A stretch of DNA of 64,000 nt from Hydractinia symbiolongicarpus (GCF_029227915.1 NC_079880.1:23312501-23376500), one strand, 5' to 3'. Shown: positions 12,702 through 24,008, counted from the first letter of the stretch. Translations and numbers: made by a program. The notes: generated by a model from the sequence alone, not told the origin.

Positions 12702-12990
12702 TGATGAACTCAACCTGTTAGGTCTTTGAAAACAAACTACAGGTTATACTCCTCTAGAAAAAAATGCTTCTAAAAGCATAATATTGTCCCCTTTTCAAGG
12801 AATTAATTAAAAATAAGAAAAATAAAAACGACACAACACATTTGAAAAGATGAATAGAACTTAAATTAAGGGCAGGTAGGTTTCGACCCATATTTCTTAA
12901 ACTATGTACCCTGAATGCCTATCTATGTCACCTAGAAAAGGTGTGCAGACAGTCATAAGCAGAAACTAGACATCCCTATCTTCCTTAAGT
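12702..12990. repeat. Repeat family R1, 5' part
   Basis: ACTCAACCTGTTAGGTCTTT, then a TAGAGG/CTCCTCTAG hairpin, then GTACCC...TGTCTA-GTCACCT and AACTAGACAT. The same series of blocks appears at 23506-23895 and, in part, at 22336-22425 and 32893-33072. It is non-coding and the class is unknown; it is possibly a SINE or other non-autonomous element. Confidence 0.7.
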
Positions 12991-13019
12991 AAAGCAGAAT
13001 GAAATACTCAACTTGTTAA

Positions 13020-14264
13020 AGGAGTGGTCTCACGAGATTTTTTTTTTTATTTGCTCTTTGGATTCTCCGCTATTCAATTAGTATAAAGTTTTTATTCTTT
13101 TTTCGAAAAATTGTATATTGATCTTTTAATCAATGCGCAAAGATTGTCTTTTCATTAAGAACTTTTTGCTGTGACGTCATAATTGGTGATGTTAGTTTCG
13201 AGAGAGAGAGAGAAAGTGAGAGAGAGAAAGAAAAGCTTGATACTCAGATCACATATATGAACACAGACACAGCGAAGAAGAATTAGAGTATGATATTTTT
13301 GAAGAAGACAACAATTTTGGAGACGATGAAGACGGCGATAATTAGATGGAAACCTTTGATGAGCTTTTTACAGGCACAGGGCTGCACCTTTTTTTAATTC
13401 GAGACCACTAAATAAGATGATAATAAAAACATTGTAACTAAGAGAGAAACGATGTTTTTAGTAAAACATTGGAAAAGTTTTCGTGTTGGGAGAAACGAAT
13501 GGTGCAAGTGCGATAACTGCAAGATTGAAACTAGGGAGATTGATTGTCTTTGTTGCGCGGAAGTGGATGCATTAACAGACAAACAATTCCAAGGTATATG
13601 TGCTTAAACATATTTTTTTTAAATATGATTAAGCTACATAAAAAGTATTGTTAAAATATGAAATAATAATGATATGTATCGTACAAATATCCGTTGATTT
13701 TTTAGGAATAAAATGTATAACTGAGAATGAGGATTTCAAGCAATTTTGTCTCGTTTTAATATGCTTACACGAGACAAGAGGGAAATTTCTGCAAGACACG
13801 CCTACAAACAAATCTTTTCGGTTTGCTGCTTACAAGCAATTCATTTGGTTCGTTTTCTAACGACTTGGAAAAGGCAATCGCCGAGTTATACCGTCGTGTG
13901 TTGTGCGGAAAATAAGACAAGTTTTCCCTGGAGAGGGTGGTGTCTATGCCCCGTACTCGGAAGAATTAACACAAAAATATATAATATATAATATGTCATT
14001 ATAATTATAGAAAATAAAATAAATATTTCTAATTATGAAATAATTAAATATTTCTAATTATTCTATTTGCTGAATTGTCTTAACACAAAAAAAATCATTC
14101 GCCAACTATGACGTCACGGCTATTTAAACAGGATTGTAAAAAACGGCCGAATAAGAGAAAAAAAACAACTTTTTTTTAAAAAAAGTTTTTTATAATAATA
14201 AATAAAACATTTCCGATAAAATAAGATAAAATTATTTTTTTTGATTTTTCGTGGGACCACTCCT
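13020..14264. mobile_element. TTAA-target DNA element (Kolobok-like ends) with cargo gene
   Basis: The element starts AGGAGTGGTCTCACGA and ends TCGTGGGACCACTCCT, a near-perfect inverted pair of about 16 bp. It is bounded by TTAA on both sides (13016-13019 and 14265-14268). Insertion into R1 is confirmed by the empty-site copy near 35550. TTAA targets with 5'-AGG...CCT-3' ends are as I recall them for Kolobok-type transposons; the superfamily is inferred. No transposase is present, only the P2X7-tail-like frames described separately. Confidence 0.7.
13436..14004 (+). pseudogene. P2X7 receptor intracellular-tail-like domain gene, broken
   Basis: Two exons, about 13436-13593 (donor GTATAT) and 13706-14004 (acceptor TTTTTTAG), join in frame. 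The protein has WCKCDNCKIET, DCLCC and then, across the splice, KCITENEDF, FRFAAYKQF and [13 protein letters not shown]. This cysteine and histidine pattern is that of the cytoplasmic C-terminal domain of P2X7 (P2RX7_C type), which occurs as stand-alone multicopy proteins in many invertebrates. A TAA at 13858-13860 interrupts the second exon just before the RLGKGNRR block. An acidic frame near 13285-13340 may be an upstream exon. The gene lies wholly inside the TTAA-target element, so it is probably cargo. Confidence 0.55.
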
Positions 14265-14997
14265 TTAAGTTTGAGGGTTAAATCATAGAGGTTTTGTTCA
14301 TCCAAAAACAGTGAAAAAAAACACAAAAACGGATACAACAAAGATTGCACAATACCAACCGTGACAACAAACGGTTTCGCCCCAAAGCCTCAACCAAAGA
14401 GTATCAGGACTTCAGGCGGGGCACCTCTATCCGATGTCCACTAAGTGGTCATCAGGAGACCCTGGAATCCTCTTCTGTCATCAAATGTTTTTTAATCCGT
14501 ACAATCTATTGGAATATAAAACAAGAGTTGACTGGGGTATAAGTGGGGTCGTCACACCCAAAGACAAGACTTGTAGGAACTGTAAAACGGGAACTAGGCA
14601 AGTTAAACCCCCTTGCTAGGCGACGTGTTGATATATTTTTACTTTAATTTTTAAATTTTTTTTTTCATTTATTTTATTTTAAACTTCCTGGAAGAAAAAG
14701 ACGTAGAACAGTTTGCTGTAAGTTCCTTCCGAACGTAACAATATTGTGTCACAGCTCTGTCACTACAGAGAAGCCACTGGTCTGTCTTTTGGTCTTGAAC
14801 AATGGATCTATAGTGCACATTATGAAGAGAACCAGAGCGGTTATAAGCGCTCTGATCCTAAAGTGCTTACGGCTTCTTACCTCACGGTCGATGTAAACAA
14901 AAAGGGATAAGAAGTTTAGGAAACAGAAACTGGCGTCACTTGTTTTGAGATACCTTAATCGTTTTCTGTTTAACTTTGTTCTTTTTTTTTTTACTCA

Positions 14998-15062
14998 GGT
15001 AATAAGTGGAGTCGTCACTCTCCAAAGACAAGACTGAGTGCAACCAAGCCCCTTGCCGACAC
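14998..15062. repeat. Repeat family R1, tail fragment
   Basis: GGTAATAAGTGGAGTCGTCA followed by CTCTCCAAAGACAAGAC and AGCCCCTTGCCGAC is the 3' portion of R1. Confidence 0.7.
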
Positions 15063-15064
15063 TT

Positions 15065-16200
15065 TTTAGACAAAATACTCTTGATCCGGCAAAACAACCA
15101 AAATATCTGTGTTGCAATGTAATCAGAAAAAGCACAAGCACGGGTTTAAAAGATGCAAGCACTGAGCATTACCAAGAAGCAGCGGATCGGATGGTTTTAT
15201 AGCCTTTAAACGCCTGAAAAAAATTACTTCTTTTGAAAGAAACAGGCCGCAGTTACTGCGGGACGTGTTATAAGGCAACATGTCTTGGAAGACAGACCGA
15301 CAAAATCAATTCTATCTACTCCTACATGAAAAAGCGCAAAAATAAATGAACATGGCGCAAAATTTTAGGTACAAGAAATTTTTTATACATGCGTGTTAAA
15401 TGATCATGTTTTTCTGAATTTAATCGCGATTTCTAAAAAACTTTACAACTAAGGAAATATATTTTGGTAAACTGTAACGCAATTAATGGAAGAGGCCGTG
15501 TTGATCAAAAAACGCATTTAACACCGCTCACATATTGAATATTGTGCTATTCACATAGAAGGCAAATAAACTTGAGGTAAGTACAACAAGTGATGTGGCA
15601 CTTATTCAGAGTAAGTAGTAGGTTTAATTTTTTGATACGCTCTCCAATTTTTTTATTTTTTATTTTCTGTTACACTAGGGTAAGAGAAGTTTATTTTCCG
15701 ATAAAGATGTTTAACTGCTACGTCAAAAGTGGTCGGATCCTATTGCTAATTCTTCTTTAAAGGGATTCTTAAGGAAATAATGTTTATTTTTCAAAATATA
15801 TTTAAATTTTAAAAATCGTACTTTCTTATCCTAAATTTATCCCTCTTTTCATCTGCGCGCTTCGTTCTTGTGAAAAAGATACATAAAGCACCCTCGTTAT
15901 GAAGATAGATAAGCACAAATACTTCAAAAACGTGCATTCACGTTAACTCTTTGATCCTAAAATAACACTTATAATGACCTTCTTAGGCCCAATATTCTGT
16001 AAATGCATGCTTTGCGATATTGTGTTCCGTCACATATCCTGTACAGATAATGGCTATAGCTAGAACTAATTAGGAACATTCCAGAAGTTAAACAAGTGTG
16101 GGAAAGATAGCAAGCCGCTGACGTTTTACAAACTCATTTTTGCTACTATCATTACTCTCGTTTATTTTTTATTACTATTCATTCACATTTAACTAAAGCA
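15065..16200. other. Stretch without a recognisable gene
   Basis: AT-rich DNA between an R1 tail and the Mutator-like fossil. I saw no open frames of note and no terminal repeats. Confidence 0.5.
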
Positions 16201-16205
16201 TTCCG

Positions 16206-17110
16206 TACAATTGAGGATTGGTATAAGACGCACGATTTTAAAATTAACCACTTCAAATCCTCCGGAGCGATGGGAAGGGTTTGTGCAGTAGAGATGTTTA
16301 GTCAATCAACCAACAGAGATCTGATTCTCCACGAATACCTGGGTGATAACGATACTTCTTCGTACAAAGAAGTTGTTGCTTCAAATCCTTATGGCAACTT
16401 TGATATTGTACCCACTAAATTAGAATGCGTAGGTCAGATGCAGAAATGATTGGGTAAATGATTGGGTACATGGCTGCTCAAAGGAACTAGCACCCCTATT
16501 TCCGGAAAGGAAAGTTGACAGAGTTAATAATCACTTCTTTGCAGAATTTCTACGGTCGCGCTATCCGAGAGAACACCAATAAGTTTTATAACATGAAAAG
16601 TCGGTTGGTGCTATCTTATGGCATTGCACACATTTTGCAGACAATGACTTCCGCCATCGTTTTCGTCCACCATGCCCTGACAGTTGGCGTAGCTTCAAAA
16701 AGGAACAAGCAACTGGAACTAATACATTAAAGAGTCATATAAATATTCCAGAGTGTATCTGGAAGATCATCAGGCCAATCTTCATGAATCTATCCGAAGA
16801 TGATCTCTTTTCAAAATGTTTCCACGGGCACAGAAAGTTGTAATCAAATCATTTGGACAAAATGTCCCAAAAAAATTTTTGTTGAACGACACACATTAGA
16901 AATTGGATTTTACTCTGCAATTTTGCAATAGATTGATGAAGCCCTTGCAAAAAAGAAGGGATTTAAGTACTCTGGACTTTTTTGGGTCGTCAATCCAACA
17001 AAACCGCAAAAGCATACGTGTTGAAGAGAAGAAAGCTTCAAAAGCAGGAAAAAACAGCGTAAAAAGATCCAGAAGATCCAAAAGGCTTTATAGGTGAGAA
17101 CAGGAAAAAG
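16206..17110 (+). pseudogene. Mutator-like transposase fossil
   Basis: A series of broken frames matches the C-terminal half of a Mutator-like transposase family common in invertebrates. The blocks are SSGAMGRVCAVEMF, YLGDNDTSSYKEVVAS, PTKLECVGQMQK, then the start of a FYGxAIR block (NFYGRAIREN at about 16543), CFHGH near 16825, and a basic tail with KKGFKYSGLFWVVNP and SRKKQRKKIQK (16950-17090). Stops and frame changes separate the blocks. The identification rests on remembered family motifs. No terminal inverted repeats were found. Confidence 0.5.
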
Positions 17111-17860
17111 TTTCATATGCTGCTGGTGGATTTTAATGCTTTCTTTTGTTCACTTAGTTTTATATTAGTTTCGTATTAGTTTTTTTTCACATTTTCTCTA
17201 TTTTTCTCTGCTATTTTATGCGGGTTTTTTTTGAAACATCATAATTTGTTTTAGCATCATACTATGGTTCTGAAATTATCAGGATAGCATCTGAAACGTC
17301 TTTAAAAATGAGTTTTCATAGGTTACCAGACGCCAGACAGAAGAAGTTTCGCAATTTTGCAATATTTCGAGACCTGTTGATGTAAATAGAATGATAGTAT
17401 ATGATGGGGGCTACTGTGTTAAACAAGCCTACCAAATTTCCTTTTAACTGTACTTAGTTTTTAATGCGAAATGTTGTCACGACTATTGTTCGAAAACTCC
17501 CTTTTTTCTTGTAAATTTAGCCTGAAAAGGTCGTGACCATGTCTGAATACTTAAAAATTTTGAGCCAGCATGACTTTAAAGTTTTACTTCAATCACTTTA
17601 TGATGAAAAAAAGGTAAAATCAAATTTTAGGTTTTTTCCTAGGCAGTTCATAACGAAACATGCTGTGACTCCGGCGTTGAAAGAGTAAGATATATATAAA
17701 ATAAATTTACTTTTGTGCAAATTCGTGCTCGTTTGGACTACGAAGGAAAACATCCATAAATACATCTGTTCCACGAATACATCAAAATATATGACAGTCA
17801 TGAAAATTGATTACTCTTCATAAAAAAATGATATATTCAACATGTTAAGGTTCCATTTTG
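17110..17860. other. Stretch without a firm gene; one possible small exon
   Basis: AT-rich. A possible exon at about 17521-17613 (acceptor AATTTAG, donor GTAAAA) would encode MSEYLKILSQHDFKVLLQSL plus a few residues. It has no neighbours that extend it. Confidence 0.2.
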
Positions 17861-17867
17861 GTTCTGA

Positions 17868-18510
17868 CCACCGAGCTGACCTCGAGAAGTGGATATAGAA
17901 GTATTTCGCCGCCAGTGCCTTCAATATTTGCAAAAACTAAGCACTGCTGCAGACGATGACAGATGAATCACTTAATATCGCATTCCTTCCGAACGCCGAG
18001 CCAGTTGTTTCACATAAACCAATTCCCGTTCCACATCATTGGAAAGCTACTGTTAAGAGTCCGCTAGACGCTGACGTTGCGCTCGGGATTATCGAATCAG
18101 TCCCGACTAGCACCCCCACGACGTGGTGATCTGGCACGGTGACCGCATCCAAAAAGGATGGTTCACCAAGAAGAACATTGGGCCTTCAGAACCTCAATGC
18201 GGCTATGAGATGAGAAACCTACCCTACACCTTCGCCGTTCAACTTAGTGAGAATAATCACTACCAGAAAAAGAAGAACATTCTCGACGCATGCAACGGGT
18301 ACCAGTGTCGAACTATCACCAGAAGCCAGAGACGGGACGACTGTTATCACCGAATGGGAACGTCACAGATATCTCCGGGCTTCTCAGGATTTTCATGCTT
18401 CCAACGACGGGTACAACAAAAGGTTAGACGATATCACCAAAAACGTATTACGCGTTTCACCGTGTGTAGATGACTCCCTATTATGGCATGATGACATCTC
18501 ATCATCTTTG
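17868..18510 (+). pseudogene. Ty3/Gypsy pol relic, RT N-terminal part (left of Harbinger insert)
   Basis: Frames spell parts of the same Gypsy pol as the better preserved element at 43650-48945: DLEKWI, then PHHWKATVKSPLDADVALGI, PTTW, ARDGTTVITEW and YRYLRA-like RYLRASQDFHASN. RT motif C appears as CVDDSLLWHDD. Several frameshifts and stops break it. The sequence stops abruptly at 18510, where the Harbinger element begins, and resumes at 20443. Confidence 0.75.
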
Positions 18511-18576
18511 AGGAGCTTACGAAATAACACCGGGCATGGCGACGGGACGGCAAATCTCAGTGCTGTGACATAAACG

Positions 18577-19411
18577 TTGAAGTTCCCGTTGTCCGTGTGT
18601 TTGCACTTACGAAATAAGCACGCCTATAAACACTATGTGTATATTCTTAAAGAGATTTGCCTACCCTTGTCGATATGTTACTTAACACATAGATTTGCTC
18701 GTCCAGTTCCTCAACTTAGCATTATAGCAAATCACGTTTTAAAATTTTTATACGACAATTGGAATAGACTGTTCACAAACATACACCACAACTGGATGTC
18801 GCCCAATAACTTGCAGCTTTTTGCAGATCAAATTCATGCAAAAGGTGGCCCTCTTGCAAATTGATGGGCTTTGTTGATAGAACAGTGAGACCTATTAGTA
18901 GACCTAAACATAACCAACAGATTGTATACAGTGGCCATAAAAAGGTATATGCACTCAAATTTTAGTCTGTGGTGGCCCCTACTGGCTTAATAGCTAACCT
19001 TTTTGGCCCTGTTGAAGGAAAACGTCATAATAGTGGCATGATAGCTGATTATGAATTACTCCAAATGCTTAAGCACAGCTTCGCACCTAATGGAGACCCA
19101 CTTTGTATCTATGGTGGTCCATCACATTCACTGACGCCACAACAAACACTATGGAATTTCAAGATGAGTAAGTGCAAATAGCAGTCGAATGGGTTTTCGG
19201 TGATATCTTAAATTACTTTAAGTTTGTTGATTTCAAGAAAAACCTTAAGCTTGGTCTTAGTGCTGTGGGTAAGATGTATGTAATTTGTGGATTACTTCAT
19301 AACTGTAGATGCTGTCTGTATAGTTCAGAAACGTCAAGGTATTTCAACGGTGATCCACGAAATATTGAAAATTATTTGCATAAACAAAATATCTCTGATG
19401 CAATAACATAA
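18577..19411 (+). pseudogene. Harbinger (HARBI1-type) DDE transposase, broken
   Basis: The blocks match the nuclease of PIF/Harbinger elements: RPVPQLSIIANHVLKFLYDN (N-terminal), GFVDRTVRPISRP with the first catalytic Asp, KKVYALKF, VVAPTGLIANLFGPVEGKRH, DPLCIYGG where DP/GDxAY is usual, IAVEWVFGDILNYFKF with the catalytic Glu, and VGKMYVICGLLHN. Stops and shifts occur near 18860, 18963 (TAG) and 19181. The second aspartate region is altered (IYGGPSH), so the protein would be inactive even without the stops. Confidence 0.85.
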
Positions 19412-19499
19412 CTTACATAACAAAGATAAGACCAGTGTAGTCAAACCCCCTTGCTGACATAATTTTTTTTTTTTTTTTAGTTTTTTCTTTTTGACTGTT

Positions 19500-19770
19500 T
19501 TCAGTTACTTCAGGAGTAATACCAGAAACTTCCTCTTCATCCCGGGTACGCCTTTCAAAATTTTCATATAGTGTTCTGAAGTGATGTCTCACAGATCCCT
19601 GAGTAACACAAAATATTGGTTCGGTTCTTCAATTTGGTTCATAACTTGTGCAATTGTTCCCAAATACGCCCACGTTCAGCAGATCCACGCTTAAACTAGT
19701 ACCGTTCTGGCAGTAATATTTCTCTCAATAACACAGTGCCGTGTCCTTCTGTCCCACGCATGGTCTGGCT
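19500..19770 (-). pseudogene. Harbinger Myb/SANT-like accessory protein, broken
   Basis: On the minus strand, LLREILLPE, RGRIWEQLHKL and, in another frame, GSVRHHFRTLYENFERRTRD then EEEVSGITPEVTE match the trihelix/Myb-like DNA-binding partner that Harbinger elements encode next to the transposase. It is convergent with the transposase. At least two frameshifts and internal stops are present. Confidence 0.65.
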
Positions 19771-20442
19771 ATAATAAAATGAAATGTATATTTTTATTAT
19801 GATTATTACATCATTGGACGCTATACATGTAAAATAAATACAAATTACTGGCATGACTTAGCCTTTTCTAACTGGTAACTGAGTGGGAAACATTTTGCAA
19901 TCATAAATTCCTATTCTATAAAAACAAAGCCATAGAGTAGGTAATGAAAAGGACAAATCATCTTCACTTACAAAAATGCTAGCCAAGAACTTTAGCCAGG
20001 ATCCGATGAAAATTGCAACTAGCTACACAATTACAAAGAATGTAAATAATATATACACTTTTTTGCAAACAACATGTTGATGAAAACATTTCAAAAATAT
20101 TTAGCTAGCTAGCTAGATTTGAAGCTAGCTAGACAACACTGGTCTTTAAGGGCCTTGGGTGCTTACAACTAAAACTACTGCCTGACATAGCGCAAAGAAC
20201 TTGTACAAAACACCATGTAAAAGTTCTGGAAATGTCTTTCTGAAATAAAATGAATTTTTAAGCCCATATCTCATAACACAAAAGTCACTTTCTCCTACAA
20301 CGCGAAAATGAAGCTTCTCGCGTCCGGTCCGCCATGAAGAAAAATATTGTGGTGTTGACCCAGCGCTATGCGATTGCGCAGTGAATTGATTTTGCGTCAC
20401 GACGTCGCCGTCGCAGCTCCCGTTGTTATTGCGTAAGCTCCT

Positions 20443-21037
20443 TTTGGCACACGGTACAGTAGGTCAAAATCTGCGGTGATAATGGAGTCGTTTTTAATCC
20501 AAATAAATTCGTTTTCTCTCGTGACGATGTCGAATTTGCAGGGTTTGATGTGACACTGGATTGGCATAAGCCTACTTTTGAATTACTAAAGGCTATCGCG
20601 GAATTTCCTACCCCTACGAACATAACAGGGGTCAGATTCTGGTTTTGTCTTGTAAACCAAGCTGCATATTCCTTTGCTCAAGCACCCGTTATGGCCTCTT
20701 TTAGAGAATTCCTTCAACACAGGCCCATTTTCTATTGGGACGATACTCTCGACCAATTGGCGCAACAAAACAAGACACTTTACGTAAAATCAAAGATGGC
20801 GTCAAAACGTGTCAAATAGATCGCCAGATGTTCCTTGCCATGGACGGAAGCACAAACGGCATCGGATTTACGTTAACGCAAAAGCACTGCTCATGTCAAA
20901 TTATTGACCCACTCTGTGAACCAGGCCATTGGGAAATAGTTTACGCTGGCTTGCTGTTTACAACCGCTGCCGAGCAGAGATATTCCCCGCTCGAAGAAGA
21001 ATCCCTGGCGCTGTTGTTCGGAAGAAGAATGAAAAGT
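20443..21037 (+). pseudogene. Ty3/Gypsy pol relic, RT thumb and RNase H (right of Harbinger insert)
   Basis: This continues the relic at 17868-18510: GDNGVVFNPNKF, then DDVEFAGFDVTLDWHKP, VRFWFCLVNQAAYSFAQAP and the RNase H start FLAMDGSTNGIGFTL, reaching EEESLALLFG. One frame change occurs near 20790. The relic stops at 21037, where the Copia-like LTR begins; integrase and 3' LTR are absent. Confidence 0.75.
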
Positions 21038-21186
21038 AAACTCGCGATATATGTATGACTAATCTGTAGGTTATCTTCACAGTTCTCCTAATAACGCAAC
21101 ACCAAATAAACCTAATTGATTTATACACATACACAATATATACCACTATTCTAAACACAATGATTTCACCAGCAAGATTGGTTCAA
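21038..21186 (-). repeat. Copia-like element, 3' LTR (partial ends)
   Basis: About 149 bp are nearly identical to 23275-23427, for example AAACTCGCGATAT and CAATATATACCACTATTCTA. A few terminal bases are missing on each side: the terminal TGTT at left, and the last bases at the internal boundary. Confidence 0.8.
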
Positions 21187-22430
21187 TTGGTTGGATTTAC
21201 CTTTTGCAACCTACAAATGTGGACTCTCACATAACTTCCACCATGCTTGACAAGTACTTGTTTATTTTCTTGTCCAATTACAGTGCCTGGTCCATGCCAT
21301 TTTTCGTTGTCTTTTCTTTTATAAAAGACTTTATCTCCAGTTACATACTGCACATCATTGTAACACTGGACATAATGCCGCAATACTCTACGTATTAGAT
21401 TCTGCTGCTATGAATGCTCTTCGTGATGCATGCATCACAGCAAGGTTACAGTCTTACTTGAAACTGTATCATTCATGGCTGGTAACTGATCAGTGAGGAT
21501 GCAGGGATAGTCATAGTTTTTACCAAAAACAAGCTGGTTTGGTGAAAATCCATTGTTGTTTGATAAAGAATTCTTGGCACTAATAGCCCAGAAAAGTGCT
21601 CGATTAGGTGTACATTTCGTATCCTCTATAATCTTACTCAGCATTTCCTTATTGATACCATTGTCTCGCTCACATAGCCCATTCGACCAAGGACTTTCGG
21701 CTGCTGTTGTGGAAAATGTTAAATTGCTCACACATTTCTTCATACACTTTATTGATAAATTCTCCTCCATTGTCAGCCATAAACTTTCTTGGTTGACCAA
21801 ATCTTGATAACCAAAGTTCCAAGATAATGTCTGTTATTACATCTTTATCTTTTGTCTTTGTTAACTTTGAAGATGAAAATCTTGTGAAAGTATCTATGAT
21901 ATGAATAAACCACAATGATTGTGAAAGTTGCACTAAATCTAAAGCCACACACTGATTGAATTCCGACGACACTGCTAAGCCAACAATAGGACGTGGTCTT
22001 GGTTTTCTAAGAGTGTGAGACATTATCAATTAATTTCATGATTTTACTTCGATCCTCTAAAAAGGAATTTGATGCTTTAAATAAGAGATTTTAATTTCTC
22101 AGCACTTGGATGACAGAACTGACGATGAAGTTTGACGATCTTGTTTTTGTTGGATTTCTCACTTGCGCATACAAAAGCAACTTGAGGAAGCAAATGGTCA
22201 TAATTCTTTTCATCTAATTCTATTCTGTTGTTGTTTAAAGGTATGCAACAGTGACCTGTGGTGGTAAATTTTAAAAGATGGCATTCTCCGAGAAATAGAA
22301 AATAATTTACAAAGAGGTGGCAAGCCACCGCAATTATGAACTCAACCTGTTAGGTCTTTGGAAATAAGCTAGAGGTTGTACTCCTCTAGAGAAAATGCAT
22401 CTACAAGCACAATTCTCCTTTTAAAATCTA
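21183..22430 (-). pseudogene. Copia-like integrase, frameshifted
   Basis: Minus-strand frames give the zinc-binding start LHRQFCHPSAEKLKSLI, the core with LDLVQLSQSLWFIHIIDTFT and FMADNGGEFINKVYEEM, SPWSNGLCERDN with the catalytic Glu, and a C-terminal GPGTVIGQENKQVLVKHGGS block. At least three frames are needed. The last integrase codons run directly into the LTR at 21186. The RT and RNase H that should follow integrase in a Copia element are therefore deleted. A fragment of R1 (22336-22425) interrupts the 5' side. Confidence 0.75.
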
Positions 22431-22720
22431 AAACTGCATCTGCTTTTCTCAAAGATGTTTGACTTAAAAGCAAAGGTATTTCATTGGGTACAACTTCTGT
22501 TTCTAGATTCACCTCTTTTGAACCAATGATTACAGGTAAGATTACTCGTTTTATGGAACAAACTGCTTCGCTATCTCCAAATTTAAATCTTGTTCCACCT
22601 GGATACTCTTCTGACTGTTTATCACTATCAATATTATCAATGAAACATTGCTACCAATTCTTACAACAGACTGTTTTGGTACAACAACAGTCTAAAACTG
22701 CACATGACAAAGTTTCACCA
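22430..22720 (-). pseudogene. Copia-like protease region
   Basis: CAVLDCCCTKTVC aligns with the aspartic protease start of cnidarian Copia-like elements, normally D-S/T-G-C-T-K-T, but the D-S-G is replaced by D-C-C. It is followed by YPGGTRFKFGDSEAV and EIPLLLSQTSLRKAD. The active-site change and frame breaks suggest it is dead. Confidence 0.6.
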
Positions 22721-22813
22721 ACAAGGGATTGCATTTCACTTTCTTTAATTTTAGAAAAAAATGTACATTTTGGACGACTCTCTTCCTTTTTCCCATCTTC
22801 AGACTCCTGATTC

Positions 22814-23095
22814 TCATAAGAATGGGGACAATTCACAGCCCAGATTAGCGCTTTGTAAAACACAGTACGCCAAAACTCCATCAGGAACTTCCATACGGTG
22901 AACTTGGATTTTGTGATATAATCGTTCAAACTCTATAAGGTAATCATTCATGCTCATCTCAGAGGGTCGTTTATATTTTTCAAAGGTTTCATAAGCCAGG
23001 TACGCAGTTTGATTTTCATCCTTTAAGTAAATTTTGTCCAATCTGTCAGTAATAGCTTTTACCCCAGTTGCGGCACTGATTTGTTCAATTTCCAA
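22814..23095 (-). pseudogene. Copia-like gag fragment
   Basis: AYLAYETFEKYKRPSEMSMN followed by DYLIEFERLYHKIQ is the core of a Copia-type gag (UBN2-like). The sequence continues to about 23260 without a clean start codon. It shares the minus orientation with the protease and integrase. Confidence 0.65.
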
Positions 23096-23261
23096 TTCTA
23101 ATACTGCTAATAGCTGGCCTTTGTTTTTCCGCCTTTAGTTCTGTTAGTGCTTGCCATATCTGAACTTCTTTTTCCAGTCTTTGTAACTGGACTCTGTATT
23201 TAATGATGGTGGGGGTACCCAACTTTTCCACATTTCTCTATGATACTTTGCAATTTTATTT

Positions 23262-23272
23262 CTCCGCTACCA
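23262..23272 (-). other. Primer binding site of the Copia-like element
   Basis: On the minus strand, TGGTAGCGGAG lies two bases inside the 5' LTR end. It is close to the initiator-methionine tRNA complement TGGTAGCAGAG commonly used by Copia elements. Confidence 0.55.
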
Positions 23273-23274
23273 TT

Positions 23275-23427
23275 TGTTAAACTCGCGATATGTGATGACT
23301 AACCTGTAGGTTATCTTCAAAGTTGTCCTTATAACGCAACACCAAATAAACCCAATTGATTTATACACAACGCAATATATACCACTATTCTAAACACAAT
23401 GATTTCACCAGCAAGATTGGTTCAACA
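23275..23427 (-). repeat. Copia-like element, 5' LTR
   Basis: A 153-bp LTR; on the minus strand it begins TGTTGAACCAATC and ends GAGTTTAACA (TG...CA). It pairs with 21038-21186. Flanks are AAAGT at left and CAAGT at right, a possible 5-bp target duplication with one mismatch. Confidence 0.8.
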
Positions 23428-23505
23428 CAAGTAAACCCCACCACCAATTGATTCTTATTAGTAATCGCCTAGAATGGAAGATTCACACAAAGTGCACGCA
23501 CAATG

Positions 23506-24008
23506 ATAAACTCGACCAGTTAAGTCTCAAAATTTATATTTTAGAGGTTTTGCTCCTCTAAAGAATATGCTTATATAAAAGAACGCAATTCTTCCTTGTT
23601 CCAAGGAGATAATGGGCAAAAAAATTGAACAAACAAACAGAAAGAGTAGGACAGGACTTCCATAAAGGGTACAAGGGTTTCAACTCATATTCCTGAACGA
23701 AGGTACCCAAAATGTCTAGCTGAGTCACCTCAAAAGAGGTCTGCAAACAGTCTTCAGCAGGAGCTAGACATTTCTTTTATCCATAACTTTTCATCTGTCC
23801 TACTCCGTACAATCTTGTGTGACTGGGGTAAGAAGTGGAGTCGTCACTCTCCAAGATAGGACCTGGTACAGTCAAACCCCCTTGCTGGCCTTATTTTTAT
23901 TTTGTTTTTCGGTTATATTTTGACTCGGGTAATAAGTCGTCACTCTCCAAAGAAAAGACAAAAAAAAAATAAATAAAAAAAATAAGAATAGTTAAACCCC
24001 CTGACTGC
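23506..24008. repeat. Repeat family R1, one long copy plus a second tail fragment
   Basis: A long R1 copy runs 23506-23895, from the hairpin TTTTAGAGGTTTTGCTCCTC to GTCAAACCCCCTTGCTGGCC. A second tail fragment follows at 23932-24008. The second tail abuts the 3' end of the USP-bearing LINE at 24012. Confidence 0.75.

Larger units (their letters stand above)
13003..14636. repeat. Repeat family R1 copy, interrupted by a TTAA-target element
   Basis: The left part GAAATACTCAACTTG (13001-13015) and the right part from 14265 (AAATCATAGAGGTTTTGTT, then GGTTTCGCCCCAAAGCCTCA, then GGGTATAAGTGGGGTCGTC, ending TTAAACCCCCTTGCT) form one R1 copy once 13020-14264 is removed. The uninterrupted R1 copy at 35540-35800 shows the same order without the insert. 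Confidence 0.75.
18511..20442. mobile_element. PIF/Harbinger DNA transposon (1.93 kb) inserted in Gypsy RT
   Basis: The ends are an imperfect inverted pair: AGGAGCTTACGAAATAACA at the left, and at the right the inverse of AGGAGCTTACGCAATAACAA. Flanks (TTG at left, TTT at right) are compatible with a mutated 3-bp target duplication. Inside are a transposase remnant on the plus strand and a Myb-like protein remnant on the minus strand, the usual two-gene Harbinger layout. The Gypsy reading resumes on both sides, so Harbinger is the younger insertion. Confidence 0.8.
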
